From: Escallonia rubra
Taxonomy: Eukaryota > Streptophyta > Magnoliopsida > Escalloniales > Escalloniaceae
Direction: 5' to 3'
DNA length: 64,000 nucleotides
NCBI GenBank assembly: GCA_033065855.1
Contig: JAVXUO010002670.1
Coordinates: 62,001 to 126,000, forward strand
This document shows positions 34,078 to 45,202 of the stretch, piece after piece. The position numbers were made by a program, and so were the translations under genes. Numbering within the stretch: the first letter of the stretch is position 1; each line of letters begins with the position of its first letter. The notes under the pieces were generated by a model. That model was not told where the DNA came from. It ran no database searches and saw only the letters and a program-made list of their open reading frames with translations.

Positions 34078-34798
34078 GTAATTTGTTTTTATTTTCCTCT
34101 TTTGATCCTTTTGGTTGACGTTGCAGATTTCTTGATCTTTGATTGCTGATATTTTGGATAGACATGCATTATTATTTTGATTGTTAAAGTTTTAAGAATA
34201 AATTTTTTCACAAAATATACTTTTTTTCCATATATATAAAATAATTTTTTACAAGCAAGATATATATTTTTTCGTATATATAAAAAAATAGGTAACTTCG
34301 CCTGTTTGTTTACAAGCAGCCGGTCCAAGCCCGGATAAAAGGAGGAGGGCCTATGAACACATTTATTATTTTTCTATATAAATTGTTATATGTTAAGATT
34401 TTATTAATAAAGCTCACCAAGAAGAGTATGAAAATGTTTAACATATAATCAAAAATATAATGGCTAACAAATATTATTATTATATACATACATACATATG
34501 TATATTACTTATAATGAAATAAAAGGATAAAGATTAGGTTCGTTAAATTGTGAATATTGCCTAGAGGCTAGAGATGGAATTTAAAATTGAATAACAAGAA
34601 GAAAAAAAAAATTTGGGCCCGGGCCCGGCCCAAGCCCGGCCCTAGATATTGGGCCTAGGGCCAGGGCCTGGACTGGGCCTAGGTTTCCCTTCGGCAGGCC
34701 CGGCCCGGTTGGCAGCCCCCGGCCCGGCCCGACAGCAGGCCCGATGGGCTTGGGCTGGGCCGGCCCAAGCCCGGCCCTTTGACATCTCTAAGAGCATG

Positions 34799-34963
34799 TA
34801 GCATTGGATTAGAGTGATTTTATAGGAACTTTTTGTTTTTTTTAGATAAAAGTCCAAACAACCATTAACTCTAATAAAAGCATATATATTTTAATAAGAA
34901 AATTTTAAGTTTTATCTTTTATCTTTAGTAAAAGTCAAAACAACCCTAAATGCTAATAAAAAA

Positions 34964-35042
<79 letters not shown>

Positions 35043-35731
35043 TCCAAGAAGAGTCTTTTATGAAAAAAAAAATCTTGATATTCTATGAGAAGTCAAAATC
35101 ACCCTTGTCTTTTAATAACACTCTAGTCCAAATATCGCATTTAATAGAAAAAAAGTAAAAAGTAAAAAACACTCATTATCACTCCTGAACTTTGATGACG
35201 ACTTAAATTAAAAATAGTATTTCGAGAAAAAAAAATTAACCATTTAATCACATCTGTGGTTTTACAAATAGAATGGAGATATAGAAATAGAGAAATGAAG
35301 CAATTGAAGGGTTGAAAGAACGCTAAGAACAAATAATTCTGAGGATTGCCTAACCAGTCACCACAGAAGTATAAATAAGATAGCATGTGGATTCAAGGAA
35401 ATGATATGAAGTAAGAATTGTGACATATCTAGATTGTAAGCTTCATGTGATTTTTATGAAGCGTGACTTCAAAGTCAAAAGATTCTAACTTAAATCGTAC
35501 AGAACTTTGTTTCCTCTTTGGCGTCCACCCCTCACTTCATGCATTCCTTTGTTTTACCAAATTCCTTTATCGACTGTCACATAATTCATAGTATCAGCAA
35601 GTTCTTTTAAGAACGATGAATATGTAGACTGCGGACTGGTCTGAACTTCCCATATAAGGAGAATATCTAAGCACGGCCTTTTCCCAACTGCTTATGGTTA
35701 GCTTACATAAATTCATACTTGCGATTGCACT
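34799..35731. other. Intergenic region between the hAT element and RLK2
   Basis: Diverged AT-rich repeats near 34825-34945 (AAAAGTCAAAACAACC variants). A (CA)n-(TA)n microsatellite lies at 34966-35041. The rest, up to the RLK2 stop, is presumably 3' UTR and intergenic DNA of RLK2 (minus strand). Confidence 0.5.
34966..35041. repeat. (CA)n(TA)n microsatellite
   Basis: About 27 CA units followed by about 10 TA units. Confidence 0.95.
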
Positions 35732-38700
35732 TCAAGAGAGTGATACAGATTGAAAGCTGTTCGTTTCAATGGTGCGTGCACTTGAAGAATCTGCGGGAGA
35801 TTCCGGGGGGTAAACCAAGAAAGGCCTTGGGGGGATTTGCAAGGACTCCATGCTCCCTTCTAACATATCCAGCACATTTCTCATTGATGGCCTCGTTGTT
35901 GGATCACGCTGTATGCACCACAATCCAACAATTACCATCTTTAGTGCAGTTTCCTTTTCCTCTTCGTTCATGATGCCATGAAACTGAATTTCCTCATCTA
36001 TTTCAAGGCTATTGTATATCCACTGAGGAAAATATTTCTTGCTAGCATGGTCAACTTCTTCATCTGAATTCTTTCTCCCTCCCACCATTTCTAACAGCAT
36101 CATTCCGTAGCTGTAGACATCTGACTTGTCAGATACCCCTCCAAATGTTCTAGAAAATACTTCCGGAGCAATATATCCAGCCGTCCCTCTCATCCCCAAC
36201 ATTGATACTTCACTGTCTTTCCCCGGACATAGTTTAGCAAGCCCAAAGTCGGCGATTTTTGGGCAGAACTCTTCGCTTAGAAGAATGTTATGAGGCTTTA
36301 TGTCAAAGTGCAAAATCTGAGTGTTGCACCAGCGATGCAAGTAGTCTAGTCCTCGAGCAATGCCAAGTGAGATTTCGTACAATGTTTTCCACCCTAATTT
36401 ACGTTCTGTTGATGATTTTTCATTGTATATGAACTTATCCAAAGAGCCATTGGGCATGAACTCATAGATGAGTGCTTTCTTAGAACTGTCGGAACAAAAG
36501 CCCAGAAGAGTGACGATGTTAACATGGTTAGTCCTACCAATGCTAGCAACCTCGTTGGCAAATTCTTCTCCACTATCTTTCGGTCTATTCAATATCTTTA
36601 CTGCAACTGGACGGCCATCATGTAACTGTCCTTTGAATACACCCCCATATCCTCCTTGACTTAGCTTTTCTTTGAATGAGTGGGTCATTTTCTTAACATC
36701 AGAGTAACTGTATCTTGTTAGAGCAAGAGGCCTGTAATACTTTTGTAAGGACTCAATGTCTCCAATGTTTTTTGTTTTCTTTAACCAATTGATCATGGGT
36801 TCACATGATGTTGGCAGTAAAAGGGCTTTCTTGATAAGCAACTTCTTTATATGAAGGCTTAGCAAATGATAAGAGAATCTTTTCCAGACGCAGTAGAGTA
36901 AAACTGCTGTAATAACCACTCCAGTCAATAAAGTTCCTGCATAAAATGGAATGAGCCGACAGAGTCAAACAGATGTTAAAATCAGTTCGCTTTTGTCGTT
37001 TATATAATATTTTGGTAAGAATTTTTCTCAGTAACAAAATAAGGAGATCGCACAATGTATGTATCAACCGAAGGCAAGAGAATCCGCCCTTCAAAGGGCA
37101 GACAACAGCAATATTGCAGGCTAATATAAACACAAGCATGACCTGAATCACAACTTTCAAGGCTAACACTTGCTGAAGAATCATTAGCCCAAAATGTTGT
37201 GGTGAGAATGAATAATTGCTTAGTAGAGAGCCATGTTGGCAGTGGTTGAAGCTTAGCCTGGATCATAGCCTAAAAGGCCATATATGCTCTAATGCTTCAT
37301 TTCCTCACATAGTTATTAAAGTTCCCCTCTTATCTAACTGTTGACATTTGTGGAGGTAAGTATAATACCCGTGTTAATGTTGTAGTGTATAAACACAGAA
37401 AGAAGGAAGGAGAACTGGAGAACCCAAAGGGTTACATTGTAGAGTTGTGTATGTTGTGTGAATGATACAGATGTCTTAAATAGGCACACATACATGCGTG
37501 AATGCAGGTGGAAATGGTGAGCTATGGCTCACTTTTAGGGACAAGTAGGATGGCTAACATTGACCTTAACAGCCTCCCTCAAACTCGTGGAGGTTTGATG
37601 TGATCAAACAAGCTTGAGTTTGTATAACTGGCTGACGGCGTGAGGATGCCTGAAAGGATGACTTGATTTCTTGTAACCCATGCAAGCGTCACGCTAATAT
37701 ATCTTGTAGTTTAGGATGAGATCTTGCAACTCAATTGAGTGAGATTATGCATTTAACCCTATTTTATGGGGTATGATTTGCCGACCTATCTGTGCATAGA
37801 TTATGACAAATACCCCGGATAAGATCCGGTGAGCGGTGAGCCAAGAGAGCAGAGGTCTAGACACGAGACTCTAGGGTCTAAGGTGCAATCTGATAACCCA
37901 TTTTAGGTCTTGACAGAATAACCTGTGATCTATATCTAGATCAGGTGAGTCAAGAGAGCGGAGGTCCTGGCCTGTTACCTTATGATTTAGGATAAGATCG
38001 ATGAGCCTAGATAGCAGAGGTCTTGACTTGAGAACCCCGTGATCTGGGTATGATCTGGTGACCTATATATGCATGAGTCACGGTAGATACCCTGGACCTG
38101 GGTGAGGTCTAACAAAAACATGGAGCTAGTAGGGACCGAAAGTAGTTGACAGTTGAGTTCAGAGCCGAAAGTTAAACCCACTGCAGACATGTACCCTGAG
38201 AGTTGGCTTCCAATTGTTCTTATTAGACCTGGTCTGTGTAGACCGCACAGGAGCGACAAAGAACGGATATGGAATTCGAGTGGTTAGTTGCAATGCATAG
38301 AAGTTCTTGCAGTATCAATACTACAGAGGTTCTTCGCCAGTACTGGAAATGCGCTTTATGAATCATGTCCCATTGATTGGAGGTCATGAAGTCTTCAACT
38401 TGACCGAAAGCTGGTGGTGATGCATTAATGCTGAACACAGCGGTAGCAAATTTTGCTCACAAATAGTGCTGAATAATAAGCTATCAGTAGTGCTGTGTGA
38501 AACAGAGACGCCAAGGGATCGCGGTTTGATCTTGTTAAGTGTTACTCCCTCCGTCTCAAATTATTTAATTATATTTGACTTGCACGCTTATTAGAAAGAT
38601 TCATATTTTATGAGTTTCTCGCTGTCCCATGTTCCACAAGAGAGAAGGAGAGGAAGAAAGTAAGTTAGGAAAGAGAAAATTGCTTGTGATGATTAAATAT

Positions 38701-41700
38701 GCAAAGAGAAGTAGAATAAAAAATATATATAGAAAGGGTGAACATGAAAAAAAAAAAAACTATAGAATCTTTTTTAATTTGAAAAGTGTTCAATTTTTTA
38801 GGACAACTTAAAAAAGAAATATGATTAATTTTTTTGAACGGAGGGTTCAAAAGGTGGTAAACATAAGATTACTGTTTTTCGTCATTGCCAACTTAAAGTA
38901 ACTAGACAAAGGCTTGGACTTTGTGATACCCTTTGTTCTCATAATCTAAGCCTTCCTCGTGACAGCCATGGGAAATGGCAAACCAACCCTGATAAGGTTG
39001 ATAGCGTTTTTCTTCATTTCCTTATCTTTCTTTGACTTGTATAGCCTATTTGTAAGTTTTGAGATGAGAGAAAAGAAAAGAAAGAAAGAGAAGGGAAGAA
39101 AAGAGAAGGGATTTTCTTCCTCTTGTTTGTGAGTTTAAGAGATCGAGAAAAGAAAGCATCATTTTTCCTTGTTTGTTAGTTCAGCAAAAAAGAAAAGACA
39201 CCCGATTCCGTTATATAACATTATATTACATTGTGATAATTCTAACAAATACTATGATGAACGATTCTATAACAGGATTTTTACGGGAAAACAAATTAGT
39301 TGACAATGATATCATACAAATTTTATACCAAATTAATGTAATTAGCCTTATGCCAAAAGTAAAACAATCAGTCGTGAGTCAAATCTAACATCCAAAATAA
39401 TCATCTATTTCTAAGTAAAATAGTAAAATAGTAAGTTCTTGAAAGGAACCCTAAAACTTAAAAGTTATTTAAAGTTTAGTATTTATTATCACGAAGATAA
39501 TATGAACATTATTAAAAAACTCATCAATTTAAAAAAAAAGAACTCATAAAAGAACTCATAAAGAGGCTAGTACAGATGTACGCATACTATACTCTTGCTT
39601 CTCTCATCTGTCCCCGTCTCCAGACTTCTCTCTCTCTCTTCCTTCTTCAGTCTCTCGCTCCCCGAACAGTTATTGTCCAAGCTCTCTCTCCCCTTCTCAT
39701 TCAACGAATACAAGGTAGGAGTTGGATGAAGTGGAACATTAGCAAGTAAGGATGCCAAAGACTAAGGAGGTCCAGATCGGCGGCGGTAATAGAGACTTAG
39801 CCACAGGTCGTGCGACAGTTCACACCGACGATGGTCGTGAGGCGAGGCAGTAGCTATTGGCTTAATGATGGTGTCGAGATGGTCAAGGCTAGCAAGGGAG
39901 GCGAGGCAATGGAGGAGATGTAGCGGCTGTGGAGTTCGTGATTGCATTTTTCGTTGTAGAGAAAGAGCAGACACTGATGGGCTTTGGATCATTGAGTCAC
40001 TGGTCGATTCGGGTCGACTCGGTTGTGAATTGGCTCGAGTTCAGTGAGCTGACTTACTCAACACTGTCAGTGGTGAAAAATGTAAATCAATTGACTGAAT
40101 GAGGTGTATCTCACTGCTAAGATGAAGGGCAGTGATGAAAGGCAATTGACAGAATGAGGTGTTTCTCACTGATTCGAAGAGACAATTGGACAGTGGGAAA
40201 TGGGTTTGCCATTTCTAAGCAGCTACATCTGTGATTATGGAGAAAATGACGGCAACGGGTTGCCGACTTGCCATTGAAGAAGCGTAACGACGGATCGTGT
40301 ACGCTCTGATACTATGTTAAGATTTGTGAAGGAATGTATAATACCCGTGTTAATGTTGTTGCGTAGAAACACAGAAAGAAGGAAGGAGAACCAGAGAACT
40401 CAAAGGGGGGTTACATTGTAGAGTTGTGTGTATGATACAAGGTGCTTTAAATAGGCATACATACATATATCATATGTGAATGCACGCGGAAATGGTCAGC
40501 GATGGCTAGAACTGGCAAAATCTTACCCGGACTCGCGGGTTTATCCGAACCCATTCAGAAAATCCGGTTACGGGTTCTTATATAGGAAAATAGGCCCGTA
40601 CTCGAACTGAGCCGAAAATTTCGGCCCGGTCTGGGTCAGATACGGTTACCCGGACTACATTAGGGTTTTCATTTTCACTCTTCCTTCTCTCTCATTATCT
40701 CATCTGCTCTGCCCCTCTCCACCAGTTCCCCCCCTCTGAACTCTTTCTCAGGCAACCTTGCTGCCAAGGCTCTCTCTCTCTCCTCGTGTCTCTCAGTCAC
40801 TCATTCTCTCATCAGGGTCGCCCCTCTCTCCACCAGTTCCCTCCCCCCCCGCGTCACACACACACACACACAATTTCGCTTTCTCTGTGACTCATTCTCA
40901 CCCACCAGTCAGATCCACCGATGAACGCGCTACTCCATATCAACTCGACGTCGCCCATCGTCCCTTTCACGCTCGCTCACAGGTTCGCCTCAGATCCGCC
41001 ACCATTATCCCCGATCAGGAAATATAGTTATTACAAAGTTACAACCAGAGAAAGTGAGCTCCGATGGTGGTCTCCAGTCGATTTTGAGAGTTGAAACACT
41101 GTAGCTGGAGCAGCGGAGCTAGCGAATATAATTTTTTGTTAAACCAGATAATTCTTTGTTCATATGTACTCTCTTTTTGTTTTTTTGGTTAATTTTTTAC
41201 TACTTTAGACTTAGTAATTGATTTTCAGGTGATTTTCTGGGATTTTGAAGATATGTATGTGCTTTATTGTGTTGAGTTGAGATGATTGGGTTAGAATTGA
41301 GATGATCCTTAACAAGGCCAAGGTTGGAGCAGCTTTGCTGTTTGTCCGCCTCTCTTTTAACTTTTTCTTTTTCCTCTTGAATATGCCACCCTTAGTCTAA
41401 TTTCAAAATGATAAAGAAAAAAAATGAAAACAAATTTGCCAAGTGATAGTTGTAGTAATAAAAAAAAAAGGCGAAAAGAATACTCCAAAAGAAAGTATAG
41501 AATAAAAAATTCAAAATTATAATTATTTACCTACGAGTAATACCCGACCCACCTGGGTAAGATACTGGCATTAAAAAACACTACCCGAAAAAAATTAGGT
41601 AAAATTTACCCGATCCGTTTTACCCAGAATCAATCGAATTTTATCTATACACGACGGGTCAACTCGTTTACCAGGTCTAGCTATGGCTCAGTCTTAGGAA

Positions 41701-44616
41701 CAAGTAAGGTGGGTGGCTACACTTAGGTAGCGTTTTTATTTTCAGTTTTTGTTCAGTATTAATAACTGAAAAGAAAAATATGTTTGACAGACAATTTACG
41801 TTTTTTTCCCTTCAGTTTTGTGAACCCGTTTTTAAAATGGAGCTATTTTTTAAAACTCCAATGTGGTGTTTTCAGTTTTTGTTTTTATTTTAAGATCCAT
41901 CTTTCAACCTTTATTAGAAGCAAATTAAACTAGACAAAGTTTTTCCCAACTCCATTTAATCATTCAACAGCCACCACTACACTGCAACACAACATGTAGC
42001 CTCTATCTACCACTGCCGCCACCAGTGGCCCACCACCCAACCCCAAAACCTCCATAACGATTTTCATATCGTCATCCTTAACTATTTTCACATCAAATTT
42101 TTTTTATTATAACAAATTAACATACTAGAAATTCAGTGATACCAATCATCACCACCAAATATATTGTGCCACCACCACAACTTCCGCCGCTGCCTGGATC
42201 ACCATACACCACCACCACCGTCTTGACCACCAAGCACCACCACCGCAATTGTCGCCGCCTTAACCACTATATATGACCACCACCCGAATACAAATATCAA
42301 CGTCGACACCGTTGATTTCCACCGCCGTCAATCTCACGACTCCCGACTATCCACGGTTTACTTCTAGCAAATATCCCGTCGACACCTTTAATCTCCGGAT
42401 CTGTAGCTTAGTTTTCATGTGCTTTTGACGGTAGGTCGTGATGGGTGGTGGTTCGTGGCTACGGGTGGCGGCCATGGTTATACTGGGACGTGTTGGTGTT
42501 TGGTTGGTGATAATAAAGATTTCTTTATCTATTGGGAAAGAATGAGAATATAAAGGAAAAACAAATGCTCTCTTGAAACAAAAACCGGTAACAAAAACTT
42601 GTGTACCAAACATTCACTCTTTTAAAAAAAAAAAAATCATAACTTAAATTTTTGTTTTTGTTTTTTAAAAAGTCAAAACGAAAAACAAAAAGATTATCAA
42701 ACATATCCTAAAAGATTATCAAACATATCCTAAGAGTGTAACATTAGTCAAGTAAACTCATCAAAAAAATTATATTCCTCTGACAATGAAGGCCATAATT
42801 AAGTCAGAAAAAGACATGCCTAAAGTGGAGAAGCCTATACGAAATGTTCTTTCTTGTTTGACATAGGCTGCTCCTTCATTATGCAGTTTTGCTTTGAACA
42901 CTCTTTCTTCTCCAACACTAGCATGCTTGGGAAACGGCCTTACTGTTCCTTTAGCTCAGATGTGCCTTTCATGAGAAACTCACCACTTAAGTTATTGACC
43001 AAAATTTAGGTATTAGATCTAACGGTGTAACTTGAATGGGTTGGATTGGTTTTTACCCAACCCAAAAAAACCGATACGCCTAAAAAGTCCAACGAGCTTT
43101 AACCCAAGAAAGATTGAATAAATTGGGTTGAGTTGGGTTGGATTAGTGAGCTTTTTTGGGTTTCAATGGGTCAATCAATTTAAAATAAATATGTTTTATA
43201 TTTTAAAAAAAAGTGGAATGGTGGTGGTCGGTGATGGCGGTAGCCGTTGAGGTGGTGGCTGCCGGCGGTGGCGGACGGCGCGCGGTGGTTGGCGACGGCC
43301 GACAGTGGTGGCCGGCGACGGCTGCTACCGGCGATAGTGGTGCCGGCCGGCGATACTGGTAGTTATTCTACAGTGTGACCTTTTATCAAATGGGTTTTAA
43401 AAGCCCAATCCGAATAACCCATTATTATATAAGCTTAACCCATTCTAACCCAATTTATATTTAGGTGGGTTGGGTAAAAATTCAAAAAAAAAAAAATTTG
43501 ATTGGGCTGGTTAAAATCATAAAACTCAACTCAAAGTCGCAGCCTTAATTAGATCATTACCATATCCATTCCCTATTGGGATGTAAGTAGCTAACTTTAA
43601 ATGATCTAACCAAATTGTCAGATTAGAGAAGTTTCCAAACTAGCAAAAGGGGGACAAGTTGATAGACACCTGTTATTTTTCTTTAGCTGAGTGATGGAAG
43701 AAGCAAAAGATGACCATAGAACAAAAACGAGATATAGCAAGTGATGCTAGAGCTATTAAGAACGAGAATAATTTTGCCCTACCAGTGAGATTTTATCTTA
43801 AAAGATAATCTGTTAAGCATAGTTCTTTGTTAGCTTTAAGCTTTTATCAGAATAGTCAGTAACTTAACGTGGTATCAGAGTAACCACTCTGTTTATTTCT
43901 GCACTTGTGGTGTTGAGGGGGAATATTAAGCATGAAGCATCGTCACATTGTTGAGCTCATTCTTTTACAGCTTAAACTCATTCTTTTACAGCTAATGATA
44001 ACTTAAAACTCATTCTAATATAGTTTAAACTTAATAACTTAAAACCTGTTGCAAATAAAACTGAGTTGAGAGATGTAATACCCGGTATTAGGATGGGTCT
44101 CAACTTCTTTTTTCCTTTCACTTCATCAGCTGAGGCATAAGAGTCAAGCAAGTTTCATAAATTCGACAGTCCATATAAGATCAGAGTTTATATGAAGACA
44201 AAATAAAAGTCTGGATGGAGGGTTGGTACAAAAGCAGCAGCATATAAAGATCAGCCAGTACCTTCCGCGGCATATGCACATGACTGATACTCGTACCTAT
44301 CATCTAGATACTGGCTATTCAGGTGATCCTGGAACACTTGATAACGAATTACGACGGTGCTATCAGGCTGTGAAATGCGTACAACATCGTACCATCGCTC
44401 CTTGTCTTTGAGCTGAATTTTTGGTACTGGTCCGTTGCAGTTTAACATGCACCGGCCGCACTGCGGATCAGTGGTGTTGTGAAAGGGAAAGGTGAGAGAG
44501 CCGAGGCCGTTGCAGTAGAAGTACGTTGGACATACAGATTTGGATCTCTTCCATCCTTGAATTGAAGGAAGAAGCACAAGGTGAAGCAGAATCAAGGAAA
44601 GAGAACTTTTAGCCAT
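35732..44616 (-). CDS. LRK10L/Lr10-type receptor-like kinase with shortened ectodomain (RLK2)
   Basis: Two-exon model by homology to RLK3: exon 1 is 44262-44616, exon 2 is 35732-36936. Exon 1 encodes a signal peptide (MAKSSLSLILLHLVLLPSIQ), then the GUB_WAK start (CPTYFYCNGLGSLTFPFH, CGRCMLNCNGPVPKIQL), and jumps from DHLNSQ to YLDDRYEYQS. Relative to RLK3 exactly 435 bp (145 codons) are gone, in frame. The donor GAAG/GTACTGG and the exon 2 acceptor TGCAG/GAACTTTA are both phase 1, so the joined frame is open: 519 aa. Exon 2 has the TM helix TLLTGVVITAVLLYCVW and kinase motifs VAVKIL, HFDIKPHN (non-RD), DFG and APE. The first glycine of the nucleotide loop is Ser (LSQGGYGG, residue 211). The intron is 7.3 kb and filled with transposons. 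Whether the shortened receptor is made is unknown. Confidence 0.78.
38545..38845. mobile_element. Stowaway-like MITE
   Basis: The left end is TA/CTCCCTCCGTCTCAAATTA and the right end reads GAACGGAGGG, the inverted counterpart. This is the classic Stowaway (Tc1/mariner) terminus, about 300 bp, AT-rich and non-coding. It sits inside the LTR element at 37339-41721. Confidence 0.8.
40507..41679. mobile_element. Non-autonomous hAT-like element nested in an LTR
   Basis: Ends TAGAACTGGCAAA and, inverted, TAGACCTGGTAAA. 8-bp flanks GCGATGGC / GCTATGGC, and the intact LTR copy at 37519 reads GCTATGGC once, so that is the empty site. Subterminal regions are rich in ACCCG/CGGGT motifs. The interior has pyrimidine-rich and CACACA sequence and no transposase. 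Confidence 0.75.
41722..42732. mobile_element. Probable TIR element, unclassified
   Basis: Begins CTTAGGTAGCGTTTTTAT and ends in the inverted form of CTTAGGATATGTTTGATA. The interior holds CCACCACC-rich stretches. The last 48 bp contain two tandem copies of AAGATTATCAAACATATCCT. It lies directly against the LTR element, and no target duplication was found, so class is uncertain. Confidence 0.5.
43020..43547. mobile_element. hAT-like MITE
   Basis: A perfect 8-bp target repeat ATTAGATC lies at 43012-43019 and 43548-43555. Ends TAACGGTGTAACTTGAATGG and, inverted, TAAGGCTGCGACTTTGAGTT. Subterminal AACCCAACC motifs. The GC-rich middle (GGTGGTGGCCGGCGACGG-like) has no gene. The uninterrupted paralogous site is at 59484-59491 beside RLK3, read on the opposite strand. 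Confidence 0.85.
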
Positions 44617-45202
44617 TCTTACTCGACTAGTCTAGACTTGTACTAACAAACTGTACCAAGTACAGCAACTTGCTGTTAGAACATTTGCATTATAATAGTG
44701 GTCAAAGAGAGAGAAAATAAAATTAAGTGGTTTCTTAATACAAGGTGCATGTTAGCATTAATTAAATTACCACGTGAATGTTAGCAAAAGTTCTGTGCTT
44801 GATTCATTTGACTGATCGATGTCTCGTGAGTTAAATGTTCTTCAATAGTTTAGAGGGTTAAGCAAATCAAATGTTTTGGATGGCTTTTGCTTATGTTGGT
44901 TTGCATCTAAAGGTCGGCCTGCATATATGTACATATATGCACTGCCTTTGTTAGGCAACTTGGTTGGACAAACTGAAACAAAAGTTACAAAAATCCTCTT
45001 GAGATATTGAAGGAAATTAATTTGCTGCAGATATTTCATTTTCTATTTTTAGCAATCTTGCAAATCGTTAGTTGTTCTTGGATTGCAAAAATGTAATCAA
45101 CATGCAACGTAAAATTGGGTTTCATATTGTACCCTAGAATGCAACTTAAATCTTCATTTCGTAAAAAATGGGGTTTCGTTTATATAGTGTGTTTTTGTTG
45201 GT
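44617..45202 (-). promoter_or_regulatory. RLK2 upstream region
   Basis: Homologous, inverted, to about 57590-58082 upstream of RLK3 (for example AGAGGGTTAAGCAAATCAAA here and TTGGATGGCTTAGCCCTCTA there). AT-rich. No clear TATA box before the ATG at 44616. Confidence 0.45.

Larger units (their letters stand above)
30938..34790. mobile_element. hAT (Ac/Tam3-like) DNA transposon, apparently complete
   Basis: A perfect 8-bp target repeat AGAGCATG flanks the element (30930-30937 and 34791-34798). The TIRs are TAGAGGTGTCAAACGGGCC (left) and TAGAGATGTCAAAGGGCC (right, reverse complement), resembling Tam3/Ac-type ends. Subterminal DNA on both sides is packed with GGCCCGG motifs. The single transposase gene (31801-34077) is unbroken. 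Total length 3853 bp. Intact frame, near-identical TIRs and perfect target repeats together suggest recent movement; activity itself cannot be judged from sequence. Confidence 0.93.
37339..41721 (-). mobile_element. Copia-type LTR element without recognised genes (fossil) in the RLK2 intron
   Basis: The left LTR (37339-37559, TGTTGACATTTGTGGAGG to GGATGGCTAACA) matches the right LTR (40315-41721), which carries a nested hAT-like insertion (40507-41679). A primer-site-like GCTCTGATACT lies beside the right LTR at 40303-40313, and a purine-tract counterpart (GTTTGAGGGAGG on the minus strand) lies beside the left one. LTR length is about 221-226 bp. I recognise no retroviral genes in the interior, so it looks like a non-autonomous derivative. 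Target duplication not clear. Confidence 0.75.

Noticed and set aside
41722-42732. MULE with a 9-bp target repeat
   Set aside because: The flanks do not show a matching repeat because the LTR element abuts it; left unclassified.
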